A stretch of DNA of 64,000 bases from Agriotes lineatus. Taxonomy: Eukaryota > Arthropoda > Insecta > Coleoptera > Elateridae. Each line of letters opens with the position of its first letter. The stretch's first letter is position 1. This document shows positions 30,357 through 41,885 of the stretch, piece after piece. The DNA lies in contig CALNHX010002708.1 in NCBI GenBank assembly GCA_940337035.1, positions 62,001 through 126,000 of the forward strand, read 5' to 3'. The notes beneath the pieces are model-generated. The model searched no databases. It was given only the letters and a program-made list of their open reading frames with translations, and was not told the DNA's origin. The position numbers and the translations under genes are program-made.

Positions 30357-31200
30357 ATACAGGAGCATCAATCTCTGTTATCAAGATCACTCAACCTACA
30401 TCAGGGTCAAATATTAACTATAACACGAAAATTTCAATTAGAGGCATTAATGATAATGAAATTACGACTATTGGTGTCTTAACCATGCCTTTTCATATCG
30501 AGAATTCAATTATTGATATGATTTTCATGTAATCGACGATAATACTCATATCACTTATTCGGGTATCTTAGGAAATGACTTTTTAAGGAAACACGAAGCT
30601 ACAATTTACAAAATGAATTTTTTACGTATTTTAAACCATGACCTTCCACTAACTGATAAGCAGAATATTTGTTTTATCATCCCAGCTCGAACTGAAATGG
30701 TTATCCCATTACAAGCAGTTAACCCCGAGATAAAAGAAGGCTTAATTCCAGAATGTAGGTCACCAGATAGAATTTATATTTCTAAAGCAATTACCCGCGT
30801 ATTAGCTAATAATACATGTTTGGAAAAGACCAAGTATTATCCGGTCCTTGCGGATGCTATATCCCCGCTTAATGTAAGAATTTGTAATTTACGAGCTTAT
30901 GTCCAACGAGCAGCTGATCCGATGACCCCCATTCCAGATAGACAGGCAATGTTTAATTTAAATTCGATTCCTTCAGCAATTTGGGGTATGCTTGACGATG
31001 GTACGCCTATTCTGATGAATCCGGACGATGTAATTCCGCCGGAATACGATGGTCAAGCCCATCAGGCGGACATCCGAGATACCACTGGCTATATAAGCCG
31101 AATTGAAGGAAAAAATCCTAAGTTCAGGGGAAATGTGAAGTATACGGCTGATGGAAATTCCAGCCTTCTTGTTTCAATTAAGTTCCACAACAAATAGATC
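30338..31200 (+). pseudogene. Protease and linker region
   Basis: About 30340-30400 reads LLLDTGASISVI, the aspartic protease active site, and a frame break follows. An open frame from 30613 to 31197 (FLRILNHDLPLTDKQ, CLEKTKYYPVLADAI) runs into an unusual segment, PPEYDGQAHQADIRDTTGYI, which does not resemble a Pol linker and may be foreign or decayed. The next recognisable piece is the start of reverse transcriptase after 31254. Confidence 0.6.
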
Positions 31201-31253
31201 CTATACGTATTCTATGTCGAAAATTAAACTTTTACCTTTTTCTATTTCCAATA

Positions 31254-32600
31254 GTGAAAACTAATAGGAAAGACATCCTTATTAAAAATGTGAAAACCGA
31301 TCATATGAACCATGAAAAAATAAATTCATTTTTAGACATTTGTTGTTCTTATAATGATATATTTCATCTACCTGGAGATAAACTCTCAGCTACTATTGCA
31401 ATTAGTCATTCAATTTCAACGACTTCACAAATTCCTATTTACACCCGAATTTATAGGTACCCTGAAATCCATAAAAAATAAGTGGATACCCAAATTACAA
31501 AAATGCGTAACGATGGTATCATTAAACCAAGTTCAAGTCCCTGGTCAGCTCCTGTATGGGTTGTTCCAAAAAAATTAGGCTGGCGGACAACGTCGTTGGC
31601 GAATCGTCATTGATTATCGAGCTTTAAATGACATAACTATTGCAGACAAATATCCTCTCCCAAATATCGAGGAAATACTTAATCAAATAGGTCATTTCTC
31701 AATATTTTTCGACCTTAGATCTTGCATCGGGATTTCATCAAGTTCCTTTAAAAGAATCAGACATGCCAAAAACTACTTTTTCAACCCCTACTGGATTAGA
31801 TAAATATACCAGGATGCCGATGGGTCTTCGTAACAGCCCAAGCACGTTTCAAAGGTTAATGAATACCAAATTAACAGGTTTACAAGGAACAAAATGTTTT
31901 GTATACCTTGACGACATCGTAATTTATGCCCCTACATTACAAATTCATAATGAAAAACGTATAGAAGTTTTCAAACGATTACAACAACATTCTCTCAAAT
32001 TACAATCTGATAAATGTGAATTTTTACGTCGAGAAGTCACTTATCTAGGTCATATCATACCTAAGGATGGTATAAAACCAAATCCAAAAGTACACGCTGT
32101 ACAAGAATTTCCAATTCCCAGAAAACCAACTCAAATTAAATCATTTTTAGGTTTATGTGATTATACCGGAAATGTATCAAAGATTTTTCAAAAGTTTCAA
32201 AGCCTCTTACTCATTTATTGCACAAAGACACAAAATTCTTGTGGTCTTCTGAACAGCAAAATTCCTTCGAAATTCTAAAGAATATTATCTCAAGGAAAAG
32301 TTAATGACGATTTACCAATTGCATATGCTTCAAGAATACTTAATAAATGCGAACAATCATATTCCACAATCGAGAAAGAACTTTTAGTTATCATATGGGC
32401 TATAAGCATTTCAGACCTTATATCTACGGTCAAAAATTCACTATAATCTCCGATCATCAACCTCTTCGTTGGATTAAAAATTGCAAAGAACCAAATTCAA
32501 AATTATTACGTTAGAGACCTTTATTAGAACAATATGACTATGAAATAGCTTACAAACCCGGCAAAAGTAATGCTAACGCAGATGCATTATCTCGAATTCC
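31254..32600 (+). pseudogene. Reverse transcriptase and RNase H remnant
   Basis: Frames change several times. NKWIPKLQKCVTMVSLNQVQ (around 31480) covers the N-terminal fingers region in a shifted frame. KYTRMPMGLRNSPSTFQRLM leads to the catalytic box CFVYLDDIVIYA (about 31894-31929), and VTYLGHIIPKDGIKPNP closes the thumb. RNase H pieces follow: AYASRILNKCEQSYSTIEKE, ending ADALSRIP-like near 32590. The YLDD catalytic pair is intact but the surrounding frame is broken at least four times. Confidence 0.8.
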
Positions 32601-32928
32601 TAATGACAATGCAATCTGTACTATTACAACAAAACCAAAATTTTCAGATTACCTAAAAGCAAAAAATTCCAATAAAATTTTAAATCGCACAATACCCACA
32701 CATAATGCTTCTATTTTAAATTCAAAAAAATTAAAAGTGCTATTCCAATCAGTCGATAATGATGAAAATACACTTATATCTAAATGATGTTTAGGAAAAC
32801 ACATTACACCTTCCAATCACAATGAATTATTTACTTGTGAACAAATTTCAGATTTTCTACTCTCTTATCACAAATTACATTATTTTGATAGGGTAGTATA
32901 CGAAAACCTTTACAATGCACTACACACT

Positions 32929-33880
32929 GTGTCACTTTATTGTAGTCAAAATAAAATAACAACTGTAGACTTTTATTATCCTACAGATGAATTTTCTACT
33001 GTAAAAGATTGCTACTTTTCAGAAATACTAAACTATGTTCTCCCAAATGTTGAAATTAATATTTATCTGAATAAAATTATCAATGTTAAACCAGAAGACA
33101 TTTTAAAAATTCTCAAAGACAATCATGATTTCATTTTAGCTGGACAACCCGGTTATCATCGCACATTATCTAAAATACAAACAAATTATTACTGGCCGAA
33201 CATGCATGTAGATGTTCAAGACTACGTAAAACATTGCGAATCCTGTCAAAAATCCAAAATAGATCAATTTTAACTGATCAAGTAACGGAATTTTTATCGG
33301 CCTTATTCCAAAATGTAAACAAATTATTCTAAGTCAAACAATTACATACAACGGCATGGCATCCCCAAATAAATGGCTCCTTAGAATGATCACATGCTGC
33401 AATCAAGGAACACCTTCGACACTATGTGTCCGAAAATCAATCTCAATGGGATACATTTCTTTCTACTTGCATATTAGCATACAATTCATCTATACACTCA
33501 GCAACAAAATATACCCCATACGAACTAGTATTCAGTTCAAAAATACAATTGCCTAACAACTTAAAAGACGAAGTTGAATTTCGATATACATGACAATTAT
33601 ATCGATAACCTAAAATTAAAAAATTCTCATAAAATAACTAGGGAAATTTAATCAAATCTAAAGAAACCTCCACTAGTTATTATAATACTAAATTAAAACC
33701 TAATACATTTCAAAGTTCTATTAAGAAACGAAGAAATGAAGTTAGGGCAATCGAAAAAATTCTCACCTACCTATATTGGTCCTTATCAATTACTAGACCT
33801 TACTAAAACCAATGCCACTATTAGAATAGGAAAAATCTGTCACAGTACATTTAAACAGACTAAAGGGTTAACTGTGGGCT
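32929..33880 (+). pseudogene. Integrase remnant with deleted core
   Basis: The zinc-binding domain is visible as HRTLSKIQTNYYWPNMHVDV then HCESCQKSK (about 33150-33260). The frame then stops and the next bases read DQVTEFLSALFQ, which belongs near the second catalytic Asp. So most of the core carrying the first Asp is missing. Later pieces (TTAWHPQINGSLE; LAYNSSIHSATKYTPYELVF) include the Glu region, and YIGPYQLLDL is a GPY/F-like end. The gene cannot give an active integrase. Confidence 0.75.
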
Positions 33881-33925
33881 TCGCCTACACCCCAAAAACT
33901 GCAACCCCTCGATGATGGCTCTGGG

Positions 33926-35606
33926 TTGTATTATTATAAATTAGGCACGGCAAGAACTACTACCTCCACTTGGAAACTCATTACACATCTCAATATTACT
34001 GCTATGGCGAGGGAACTACACAATTTTGCTATACAGAAGGATAAATTACACTCCATTTGTCCTCAGTATCCCGAGGATACACTTAAACAAGTATGTGCTA
34101 ATGTCCTTAATACATATAATCACCAGTTGCCTATTTTACAACACAAATTTTCCGAAATTTCTGAATTAATTAATCATTCAACTATATTTTCCACACGAAA
34201 TCGTAGAGCCTTAGACTTTTTAGGCACTATTTGGAAATTTATAGCAGGAAGCCCTGATGCTTCTGATGCTGAATACTATGATAATACAATTGAAGAAACT
34301 CATGCAGATCAACAAAGAATCGAAATGATATTAAAGGAACAAATTCTAATTGTTTCTAGTACAATTTCAAATTTCAATCTTACAATGGTATCACTCCAAA
34401 AGTATACTACTAAATTAAACGATCATGCACAAAAGCTTAATCAATTATCAACTAAAGTTTTAAGAAATGAAGCGAGATTAGAACTCTTTCAAATATTTAT
34501 TCAAGTTACTTCCGAACTGGATATTTTACATACAACTGCTGAACTTCAATTAGATTCTGTAATTAACAGCACTCTCTTTGCTAAACAGAACATTCTTTCA
34601 CCTTTTATACGTACCCCATATCAACTTATTGGTGAACTTCAAAAGATAAACGCTAAGCTTATTGACAAGACATTCCCACTACCTTTGGAAAATTCCAATG
34701 GACATATATTTCTTGACTTATCATCTCTAGATGTTTATTATGATAAAGAAAATTTAGTCTTTACTATCAACATTCCTCTTGTTGAAACGTATACTTCCTC
34801 TACCTATTCAAACTCCTCATTCTACTGACGAATACTTTATGATTAAGCCTACCTATAAATACCTTCTTATAACAAATAATCGTCGTCGTTATGTTGTTAC
34901 TAACGAATCTTGTAGCAGAATTCAGCACAACTTATATCTATGCACTGAACAAACTACACAACTCCAAGCGAGCGTAGAACCATGTGAAGTTACCTTATTC
35001 CGTGGAATCTCAACAACACCGCCAAAGAATTGCCGCATCATTCACCTTCAAGGTGAAATATTCACCTGGACGAATGTTACTACTAATCTATGGATCTTCA
35101 CAACTTCTACTCCAACAACTTGCGAAATCCATCGTCCATCTATGCCAATGGATACACGACTCATCCAAAGTTCAACTATAATTTAGTTGGATACTTCATG
35201 TCAAGCATTCGTAGGACCATTACAATTAATGGCTTTTTTCGAATCTTCAAGCAACATTACCCATTACATACCTCAGATACCAATCTATCCTGATTGCTGT
35301 CTGGAAGAAGAAAAAACGAAGACAAACGTCTTACACTTCGATTCCTTCGAACCAATTTCAATTCGTCTAGAAGACCTTCAATATGCCAAAAGTAAATTGG
35401 CCCAAATAAATGATAATTTGGATTCATTAATATTTCATCGACATGTTTCCAAAAACTTAAAATGGTACACTATTTTCTTCATTCTTATTCTCATCGCTGT
35501 ATCATGCTGCTGCTGTCAATGCTGCTGCCATTGCAATCCAGTATCTTTTATCCGGAAATACTTCAAAAGGCAACCTTGCACACGTCACTGCCTCAAATCC
35601 CCTTAA
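33926..35606 (+). pseudogene. Envelope-like gene of the errantivirus-like element
   Basis: The arrangement resembles baculovirus F-type and gypsy envelope proteins, which mediate membrane fusion. The first frame (300 codons) has a basic NRRALDF site followed by an aromatic and Gly-rich stretch, as at a cleavage site and fusion peptide, then long helical coiled-coil-like sequence. A frameshift near 34800 moves to a second frame, interrupted once by TAG at 35184. It then reaches a hydrophobic membrane segment (about 35462-35505) with a run of Cys residues and a basic tail. Both breaks inactivate it. Confidence 0.8.
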
Positions 35607-35859
35607 AATCTACAACCGTGTTGGTCGTACCTATAGCACCGACAACACCGCAGTTCATCTTTCTTCTCTGAAAGAAATCGATGACCAACGTACCGACGAG
35701 AGTCCTTCACCAAGATCCCGTTCTATCGATCTGGGAAGCATTCCAAGAACAACCGGAAGACCAACCACTAGATGGTCTACCAGCAGATTTAAATTTTATA
35801 TTGTTACAGAAATTGCCTGTTTCTCTTCCCAGCCAATTTCTTCTTCTGAGAAGATGTTA

Positions 35860-36297
35860 AGTTATGTGGCGCACGAGACGCGCGCCGCCAACTCTTATCA
35901 ATTGCGAGAGCCTGTTTCATTCATACTTTCCTGGAAATCAGAACTCGTGATGCCTGCAGCTGAAAACACTTCCAAGACGTAACTGCCAAAACAGGGTCAT
36001 CATGAGGACACCGCACGCGCTTCCAGCCGTTATCAATTCACCGCCCTGGATTATGATAACATATATACGCCGACCGCCAGCTCCAGGGATTCATTCCGCA
36101 CTCCGCATTCAACATTCCACATTCTACATTTATTCTTAATGTAACATAAAGTAACAAAATTGCTGTTGCTCTGTCGTTTTAATGTAATTAATCAGCGTAA
36201 ATAAATGTTGGTGAATTATTAAAGTGTGCCTTCTAAAGTTATTTGGTGAGGGCCCAGCTAGGTCTTTCTTGACTGTGTGACTTAAAATCACATAACA
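35860..36297 (+). repeat. 3' LTR of the errantivirus-like element
   Basis: About 437 bp from AGTTATGTGG to CACATAACA. It contains a TATA-like ATAACATATATACG (about 36057) and AATAAATG (about 36200). No second copy was seen in the window, so it is called from its ends and its position after env. Confidence 0.7.
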
Positions 36298-36539
36298 GCT
36301 GGAACTGCCAGCGAAACGTTACCATTTTAATAAAAAAAATGTTTAATGTGTTAAATTGGCTAATACTAACTTCTTTTATGAAAAATACCTCTCAAAATTT
36401 AATTTAGTAACTTACTTAAGAAAACAATTTTAGCTGATTCTTCTCCAATCTCAACCTTAAACAATTAATATTAAATTAAAATCATTATGTAGGGAGATAA
36501 TCGAAATATTTATACGATCGCTTGTATTTATCAATGTTT

Positions 36540-37640
36540 CGCCTACGCCCTTAATAACGTGATTAACCTAGATAATTGTATTCCTAATTTGTTAGCTAAA
36601 GCTTCAGTAACAAAATTGCTTTGAGACCCGCTATCCAATAAAGCACGGCATGTAAGAAATCCATTACTGCAGTTAAAAAAAATTGTGACGCTGCCTTATT
36701 TTGTTAAACTACATGACTATTCACAGAAGAATTTGCTAACAAGGAAACATCTTGTGTACCTGCCACGGGATTTACGAAAGTAATTGTCGAAGTGCTGGAA
36801 TTTTCAAGGCTAAGAGAACCGTTAGAAGGCTCCAAGTGCAACAAAGAATTGTGGGGTTGATTGCATTTAAAACGTATGCGAACCGAACAATTCCACGAAG
36901 GATGAGACACCCGTAAGCAATTCCGTCAACTATTCTGAATTTTAGAAACGAATCGCATTTGTAAATTGGATGATTTTGATTGCAATAGTAATATTTTAGT
37001 CTATTTGTACTAAAGACGAAACTATATGATCAATATTTTTTATAATTTGGTTGATTAAATTGGCCCTTATTGTGTTTTTCCATTTATGAATTTCAAGTTT
37101 TTCTAAAATGTCGCACTTTGATTTCGGAAATTTATTCATATCTGAGTAAATCATTTTTTTTGCTTAATATATAAATTATTAATCGATTCCAATGCTCTGT
37201 TAGTTCACCTAGCGTAACTGTTTAGTGACATCAAATAATTTTCTAAGTACGATATGAGATTTGCGGATACCTGAATATTTTTAATTATTTCTGATGCATC
37301 CGGCTAAAGAGAAGACCGTAAGTAATAAAATTTCTGAATTTCTTATAAAGATTCATTGATATGAACAAGAGCTTCCTAAATTCGGACAAGCCATCTTATT
37401 GACCATTGAAACTAGCTGATTTTATAATATGGCAGTTTTATTGAATTATTATTATTACATTCACCGAACCTGTTGGTGCCATTATGAATTCTCCCTGAAC
37501 TTGAATCTTTTATTTTATTAGATTGGAAACTTGTACATAATGCTTTTATATCTCCTACAATACTAAAATATGCATTTTGAAACCGGTCCCGCCCAACCTC
37601 ATGATATTCTGACAAGCAATTCGATTTGGTATTGGTAACT
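36540..37640 (-). pseudogene. BEL/Pao Gag-protease remnant
   Basis: Minus-strand translation in changing frames follows BEL Gag: EALVHINESL then IQKFYYLRSSLAG (about 37360-37270), KCDILEKLEIHKWKN (about 37120), CNQPHNSLLHLEPS (about 36870-36830) and the protease FLTCRALLDSGSQSNFVTE (about 36660-36600). The active site reads DSGS, unlike DCGS in the intact BEL element, so it comes from another BEL family or an older copy. Pol is absent: the match ends where the errantivirus LTR region lies. Confidence 0.8.
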
Positions 37641-37977
37641 GCATTAAGATTATAGGATTAACTTGAAAATTCGTAACAAATCACTTATGCAACTTATATA
37701 CTTCTAGCTCAAATAAATTTTACTACCGAGGACTACGCGTAGGGATTCTCGACAGGGGATAGATGGGTATCTGATAAGCTAAGTCTGCTGCCACGCTAGA
37801 CTGTAAATGACAATTTTATAATCAGATGCACGTTTCCAGCACTTGTATTATTTATGTGGACGGTAACAGTAAGGATTGTTTTAATTGATAAAGATTTCAG
37901 CAAAATTATCCAGGGTTTTTGAGAAAATCAATTGACTACTACACCAGCGTATTTATTAGGATACATTTTGTAAAATA

Positions 37978-38283
37978 ATTATAATCAATCGCTGTTGGAG
38001 AGTGATTATTTTACAAAATGCCTTTCAACAATCCAACAAACACTTCTTTTCAAAACACACCAACAACCACTAGAAGCCAAGAACCAACTACTGCTATTCC
38101 ATATGGATCAACAACAAACCAGGACTTCTAATTATAATTAATCACTGTTGGAGAGTGATTATTTTACAAAATGGCTTTCAACAATCCAACAAACACTTCT
38201 TTTCAAAACATACCAACAACCACTAGAAATCAAAAACCAACTACTGCTATTCCATATGCATCAACAACAAACCAGGATTTCTA
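37978..38283 (+). repeat. Tandem duplication, two 153-bp units
   Basis: AATCGCTGTTGGAGAGTGATT (37985-) and AATCACTGTTGGAGAGTGATT (38138-) start two units with few differences. Each has ATTTTACAAAATG directly before a short open frame. Copy 1 ends in a stop after NQDF. Copy 2 continues (HGKDVFDCFKTFNRISKTY) to a TAA at 38381. The repeated reading frame may be the 5' end of a Penelope-like gene, but that is a guess. Confidence 0.75.
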
Positions 38284-38811
38284 CCAACACATTGAAAACA
38301 ACCACGGAAAGGACGTCTTCGATTGCTTTAAAACCTTTAACCGTATCAGCAAAACTTATGTAAAGAACTACCATTTCAAGTAAAAGGCTTTTTATTATTA
38401 ATATTTAAATGTCTGAAAAAGCTGGTTTTGCCGGTGCACTCTTGTCCAAGAGCTGCTTTGAGCTGCATCGAGTGAAAGTGATTTGAAAATTTGTGGTTAT
38501 CGATGTTACTAGTTAGTACATTTTTAAATTATATTTTTATTTTATTTTTTAATTCTTTTGTGTAAATATTTTTTCTAAATCAGTTGTAATTTAAAATTAT
38601 TTGTGTTATTTTTGTAAATATTTTCTGTGAATAATTTTTCTTAATTAATTTTTAAACATGGTTTTCAGCGATGAAAAATTCATAGTTGGTAGAGAAATTC
38701 CCAGTGTTATACGACAAAAAACATAAAAACCACGGGAAAGCATTCAAAACCATTGCAGAAGTTATGGAATGTTCAGGTAATTGCATTTTATACATAATAC
38801 TTCTTGTGTAA

Positions 38812-39030
38812 TGGTTCAGATATTCACTTATAATACCATGAGTAGTCAAAGTTATGTCGACTATTTTTGCGGTGGTATCACGAATGTCCATTGCGCTTCG
38901 ATATGATTAGGACGAGTGCGCTAGCACGAGTCCTAATCTCAAGCGCAATGGACATGAGTGATACCACCACAAAAATAATCGACAGAACTTTGACTAAGAA
39001 TGGTATTCGGAAGACTATTCAATGAACCAA
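38812..39030. repeat. About 105-bp-arm inverted repeat with near-perfect central palindrome
   Basis: Left arm GGTTCAGATATTCAC... pairs with a right arm ending ...TATTCAATGAACC. Matches include GGTGGTATCAC with GTGATACCACC and GTCCATTGCGCTT with AAGCGCAATGGAC. The centre, GATTAGGACGAGTGCGCTAG then CACGAGTCCTAATC (38906-38939), is almost perfectly palindromic. It lies just upstream of the Crypton gene. Confidence 0.75.
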
Positions 39031-39189
39031 ACCATCTTTCAAATTATTTTTCGGTAAATCTAGTATCAAGTCACGCGATTTCTATAGTAACAGAAAACAA
39101 AAATTTATGTAGTTACCAAACTTCACAGATTTGTTCAACCGTGACAGTGATTTTTCGTTCGTATTTGGAAGAAAAGCGTTCTGTATGAT

Positions 39190-40484
39190 ATGGAAAGTGC
39201 GCCAAAAAGATTTGGGACAAAATCAGAGATGGAAATCGACGGTGAGATTTGCGAAAAAGTACCGTGGAATACGAGAAAATCGAGGAACTCGGTATGGAGG
39301 CAATTTATGGCTTTTTTGGCAGAAACAGGATACAAATTGGATAAATCTACCTCTTCTGAAACGTTAAATGTGATCTTTAAAAGTTGGGCATGCAATATGA
39401 AAAGAAAAGACGGTTCAGACTACAAGGAGGGTGTCATTAAGCACATGTGGAACACAACGGCTAAGATAGTTCAAGAAATGTTTATCAATGAATGGAATAT
39501 CAATGTAAACCTGTTCAGTGATCCGATATTTAAGTCAGCCCGGGACGCCAGGGATGCTACAAGGAAAAAACTGCAAGCATGTCCTGAAAAACGAACCAGC
39601 AACGCGGCGGCACTCACCGAAACCGAATACCTAAATATGGTCCGAATATTAGACGAACATACACCGGATGGATTGCAAAAGAAGTTTTTTTTAATAGCGT
39701 CTTACGAATTAGCTTGGAGGGGTGGAGAGGGTTGCAATTGTCTCACGTACTACTTCAGACAGGAACTCAATAACAGGGGCGTCCCAACTGGCCGAATAGA
39801 GTATAATCCTGTATTTGCAAAAACAGCGCAAGGAGGTTCTAAACCATTGACGGATAGCAAGTGGCTAATAGAAAATAAAGACAACACCGATCTCTGCCCT
39901 GTTAGGTAAATTATTTGAAATATAAAAAATATAATATGCTAGTTATAAACCCTTTCCTTTTATTTAGATTGTATCACCTACTTAAATCCAAGAGAGGAAA
40001 AAACGTGAAAACAGAGAGAATGTTTTTAACACCAAGTTCGTTTTGGGATAAGGTTGAAGACGGTGTTTGGTACAAGAACAGCCCAGTTGGCATATGTGAA
40101 ATAAATAAGTGGGTGAAATTTTTAGCGGAAAAAACTGGATTGGATATAAAACGAAGAAAGATATCAAATCATTCGATACGCTCTTCGGCTGTGAGTTCTT
40201 TGGCAAAAGCTGGGGTCGGAGAGCAACAGCTCATGAAAATAACGGGGCACCAGAACACCAATTCCATAAAATCGTACCTGCAGCTTGATGCGGAACACCA
40301 CCATGCAATTATTAATCAAATGCGAAGCAAAATCACCGCAACAAGCACGAGTTCGACATCGTTCAACAATGTTGACCTATCTAGCGAATTTACAACTTCC
40401 GAAGAAACTAGTGCACAAGCCTTGCTACATAATTGTAATAATAGCAATTTTACTAATTGTAATTTTAATGTTTATTCGAAATAA
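39190..40484 (+). CDS. Crypton tyrosine recombinase, two exons, apparently intact
   Basis: Crypton elements move by a tyrosine recombinase instead of a DDE transposase. Exon 1 (39190-39905) joins exon 2 (39968-40484) across a 62-nt GT-AG intron, keeping frame (CPV-R-LYHLL) and giving 410 residues. Catalytic positions are visible: Arg177 (LAWRGGEG), His307 and Arg310 (NHSIRSSA), His333 (ITGHQNT) and Tyr342 (KSYLQ), with a candidate Lys in FAKTAQGG. The N-terminal ~110 residues form a helical core-binding-type domain (NSVWRQFMAFLAETGYKLDK). A Ser/Asn-rich tail follows. The gene lies within an intron of the MADF remnant. No defect was seen. Confidence 0.85.
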
Positions 40485-40884
40485 GTTAATTATTATCGTT
40501 GCATGTAGAAAAATTTAATATGTTCTAATAAAAACTTCAACTGTTTAAAATATTCACTTGAATACCTTCTAGGAAGATATATCCGCTGATATTTTTTTGA
40601 ATGGTCAAGACACGTCAAAATTCTGAATTTTCATTGGTCACTTTTTGACAGATGACAGGTGAATTGAATAGTCACAAATATTAAACAAGTTTAGTTTTGG
40701 CATTTGAAGACATAGTACTGTGTGAATCTATTGTAATATATTTTTTAATAAAAGCATTCGCAAATCTTTGTGCTTTAAAATTTTTTGATTATATATTGTC
40801 TTTCTTGCGTGATAAATAACTTTCTTCTACAAATATGGTACCTAATTATATATTTATCTTAATCAAATGCATTTAATATTGCAG
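40485..40884. other. Crypton 3' flank and remaining MADF intron
   Basis: No gene. AATATTCACTTGAATACC (40551-40568) resembles GATATTCACTTATAATACC (38819-38837) near the start of the element, a possible direct repeat bounding the Crypton. ATAATATATTTTTTAATAAAA (about 40735-40755) could hold a polyadenylation signal. Confidence 0.4.
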
Positions 40885-41885
40885 TGGAACTTTGCCAACA
40901 ACGTTGGACAACCCTGAGGCATAGATATGTCAAGAAAAGGAGGAGCGTTTACAGCATTCATACTGGGTCTGAAGTGTACACCATCACATGGCCTTACTAT
41001 GAGCAGTGCGTCTTTTTAGACAATGTGGTGATCCCCCGAAGGTAAGTTCACTATATCGAAAATGTTTATATAGGTAGTTAATTTTGTGTAATATTTCAGA
41101 ACTGTTGGTAAAATTACCAAAAAAAAATTACACCAGCTTCACCAAGCTGCAGTGGCAGCGGTAGCAGCAAAAACACAGATTCAGTGTGGAATTCCTTTAC
41201 GGAAATTGTTGCACATGTCTCTTCATCACACACAACTCCAAAAAGGGCAAGTGAGAGCTCATCCACGTACGAAGAAGAAGAAACAAAGCAGGTAGAAGTG
41301 GGATACCACACAACACAAGAGAAACTATCAACTGAAACCTTGGTACAACAGCGGGAAAAAATTCCAACGCAAGAAAAACGTTAAGGAAAAAAACTCAAGT
41401 TGACAGTGACTTTGAAAATTTGGGAACTACCATTTCTGGGGTGTTTCAGAAGCTGGATAGCTTCTTGTTAGCAGATTCACTTTCTGAAACTAACCCAATA
41501 TGAAGTGACTTAAGATTATTCATTTGGTCACTCTGTTGCTTTAACATTAAAAGAAATTAGGTCCACAAAAAAAAACTAGTTACAAAATCTAAAATAATGT
41601 TGGTAATAGCAGAGACTGTACAAGATGACTGTTATTTTGAATGGAAGGTATTGAAGGTTTTATTACAAAAAACTGTGAATTACTTGTCTATCTAATAATT
41701 TAATGAGTTGTATACGAACAATTTGTATACTTCACTTCTCGATTGGTTACTTGAGTAGAGTAGACGTTTTTAAGTCCCACTGCTTATGCTGTTAAAAATT
41801 TACGTAAAAAGTTTAATAATTGTACAAAATACTTTTTATCTAACAAAATTGAAGTGTATTGTAGAACGTTTTATGCATATGGGTC

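Larger units (their letters stand above)
29640..36297 (+). mobile_element. Decayed errantivirus-like Ty3/gypsy element with env
   Basis: Gag, protease, reverse transcriptase, RNase H, integrase and an envelope gene occur in order on the plus strand, ending in one LTR. The LTR starts AGTTATGTGG and ends CACATAACA, the AGTTA...TAAC style of insect errantiviruses. No 5' LTR was found, and gag appears shortened, fused close to the protease region. The integrase catalytic core is partly deleted. Many stops and frameshifts occur throughout. It is an old, incapacitated endogenous copy. The left boundary is only approximate. Confidence 0.85.
38658..41508 (+). pseudogene. MADF-domain gene remnant, intron occupied by a Crypton
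   Basis: Exon 1 (38658-38776) reads FPVLYDKKHKNHGKAFKTIA and ends at a GT donor; one base seems lost near its start. Exon 2 (40885-41041), after ATATTGCAG, reads ELCQQRWTTLRHRYVKKRRS and ITWPYYEQCVFLDN, completing a MADF domain in phase. Another GT-AG intron (41042-41099) leads to exon 3, Lys/Gln/Ala-rich then ending in a shifted acidic frame (TPKRASESSSTYEEEETKQ). MADF proteins bind DNA as host regulators or Harbinger accessory factors; I cannot tell which. The 2.1-kb first intron holds the recombinase gene at 39190. Confidence 0.65.

Noticed and set aside
38658..41508. MADF gene as a functional host gene
   Set aside because: An apparent 1-base loss in exon 1 and a frame conflict in exon 3 argue for decay, though assembly error is possible.
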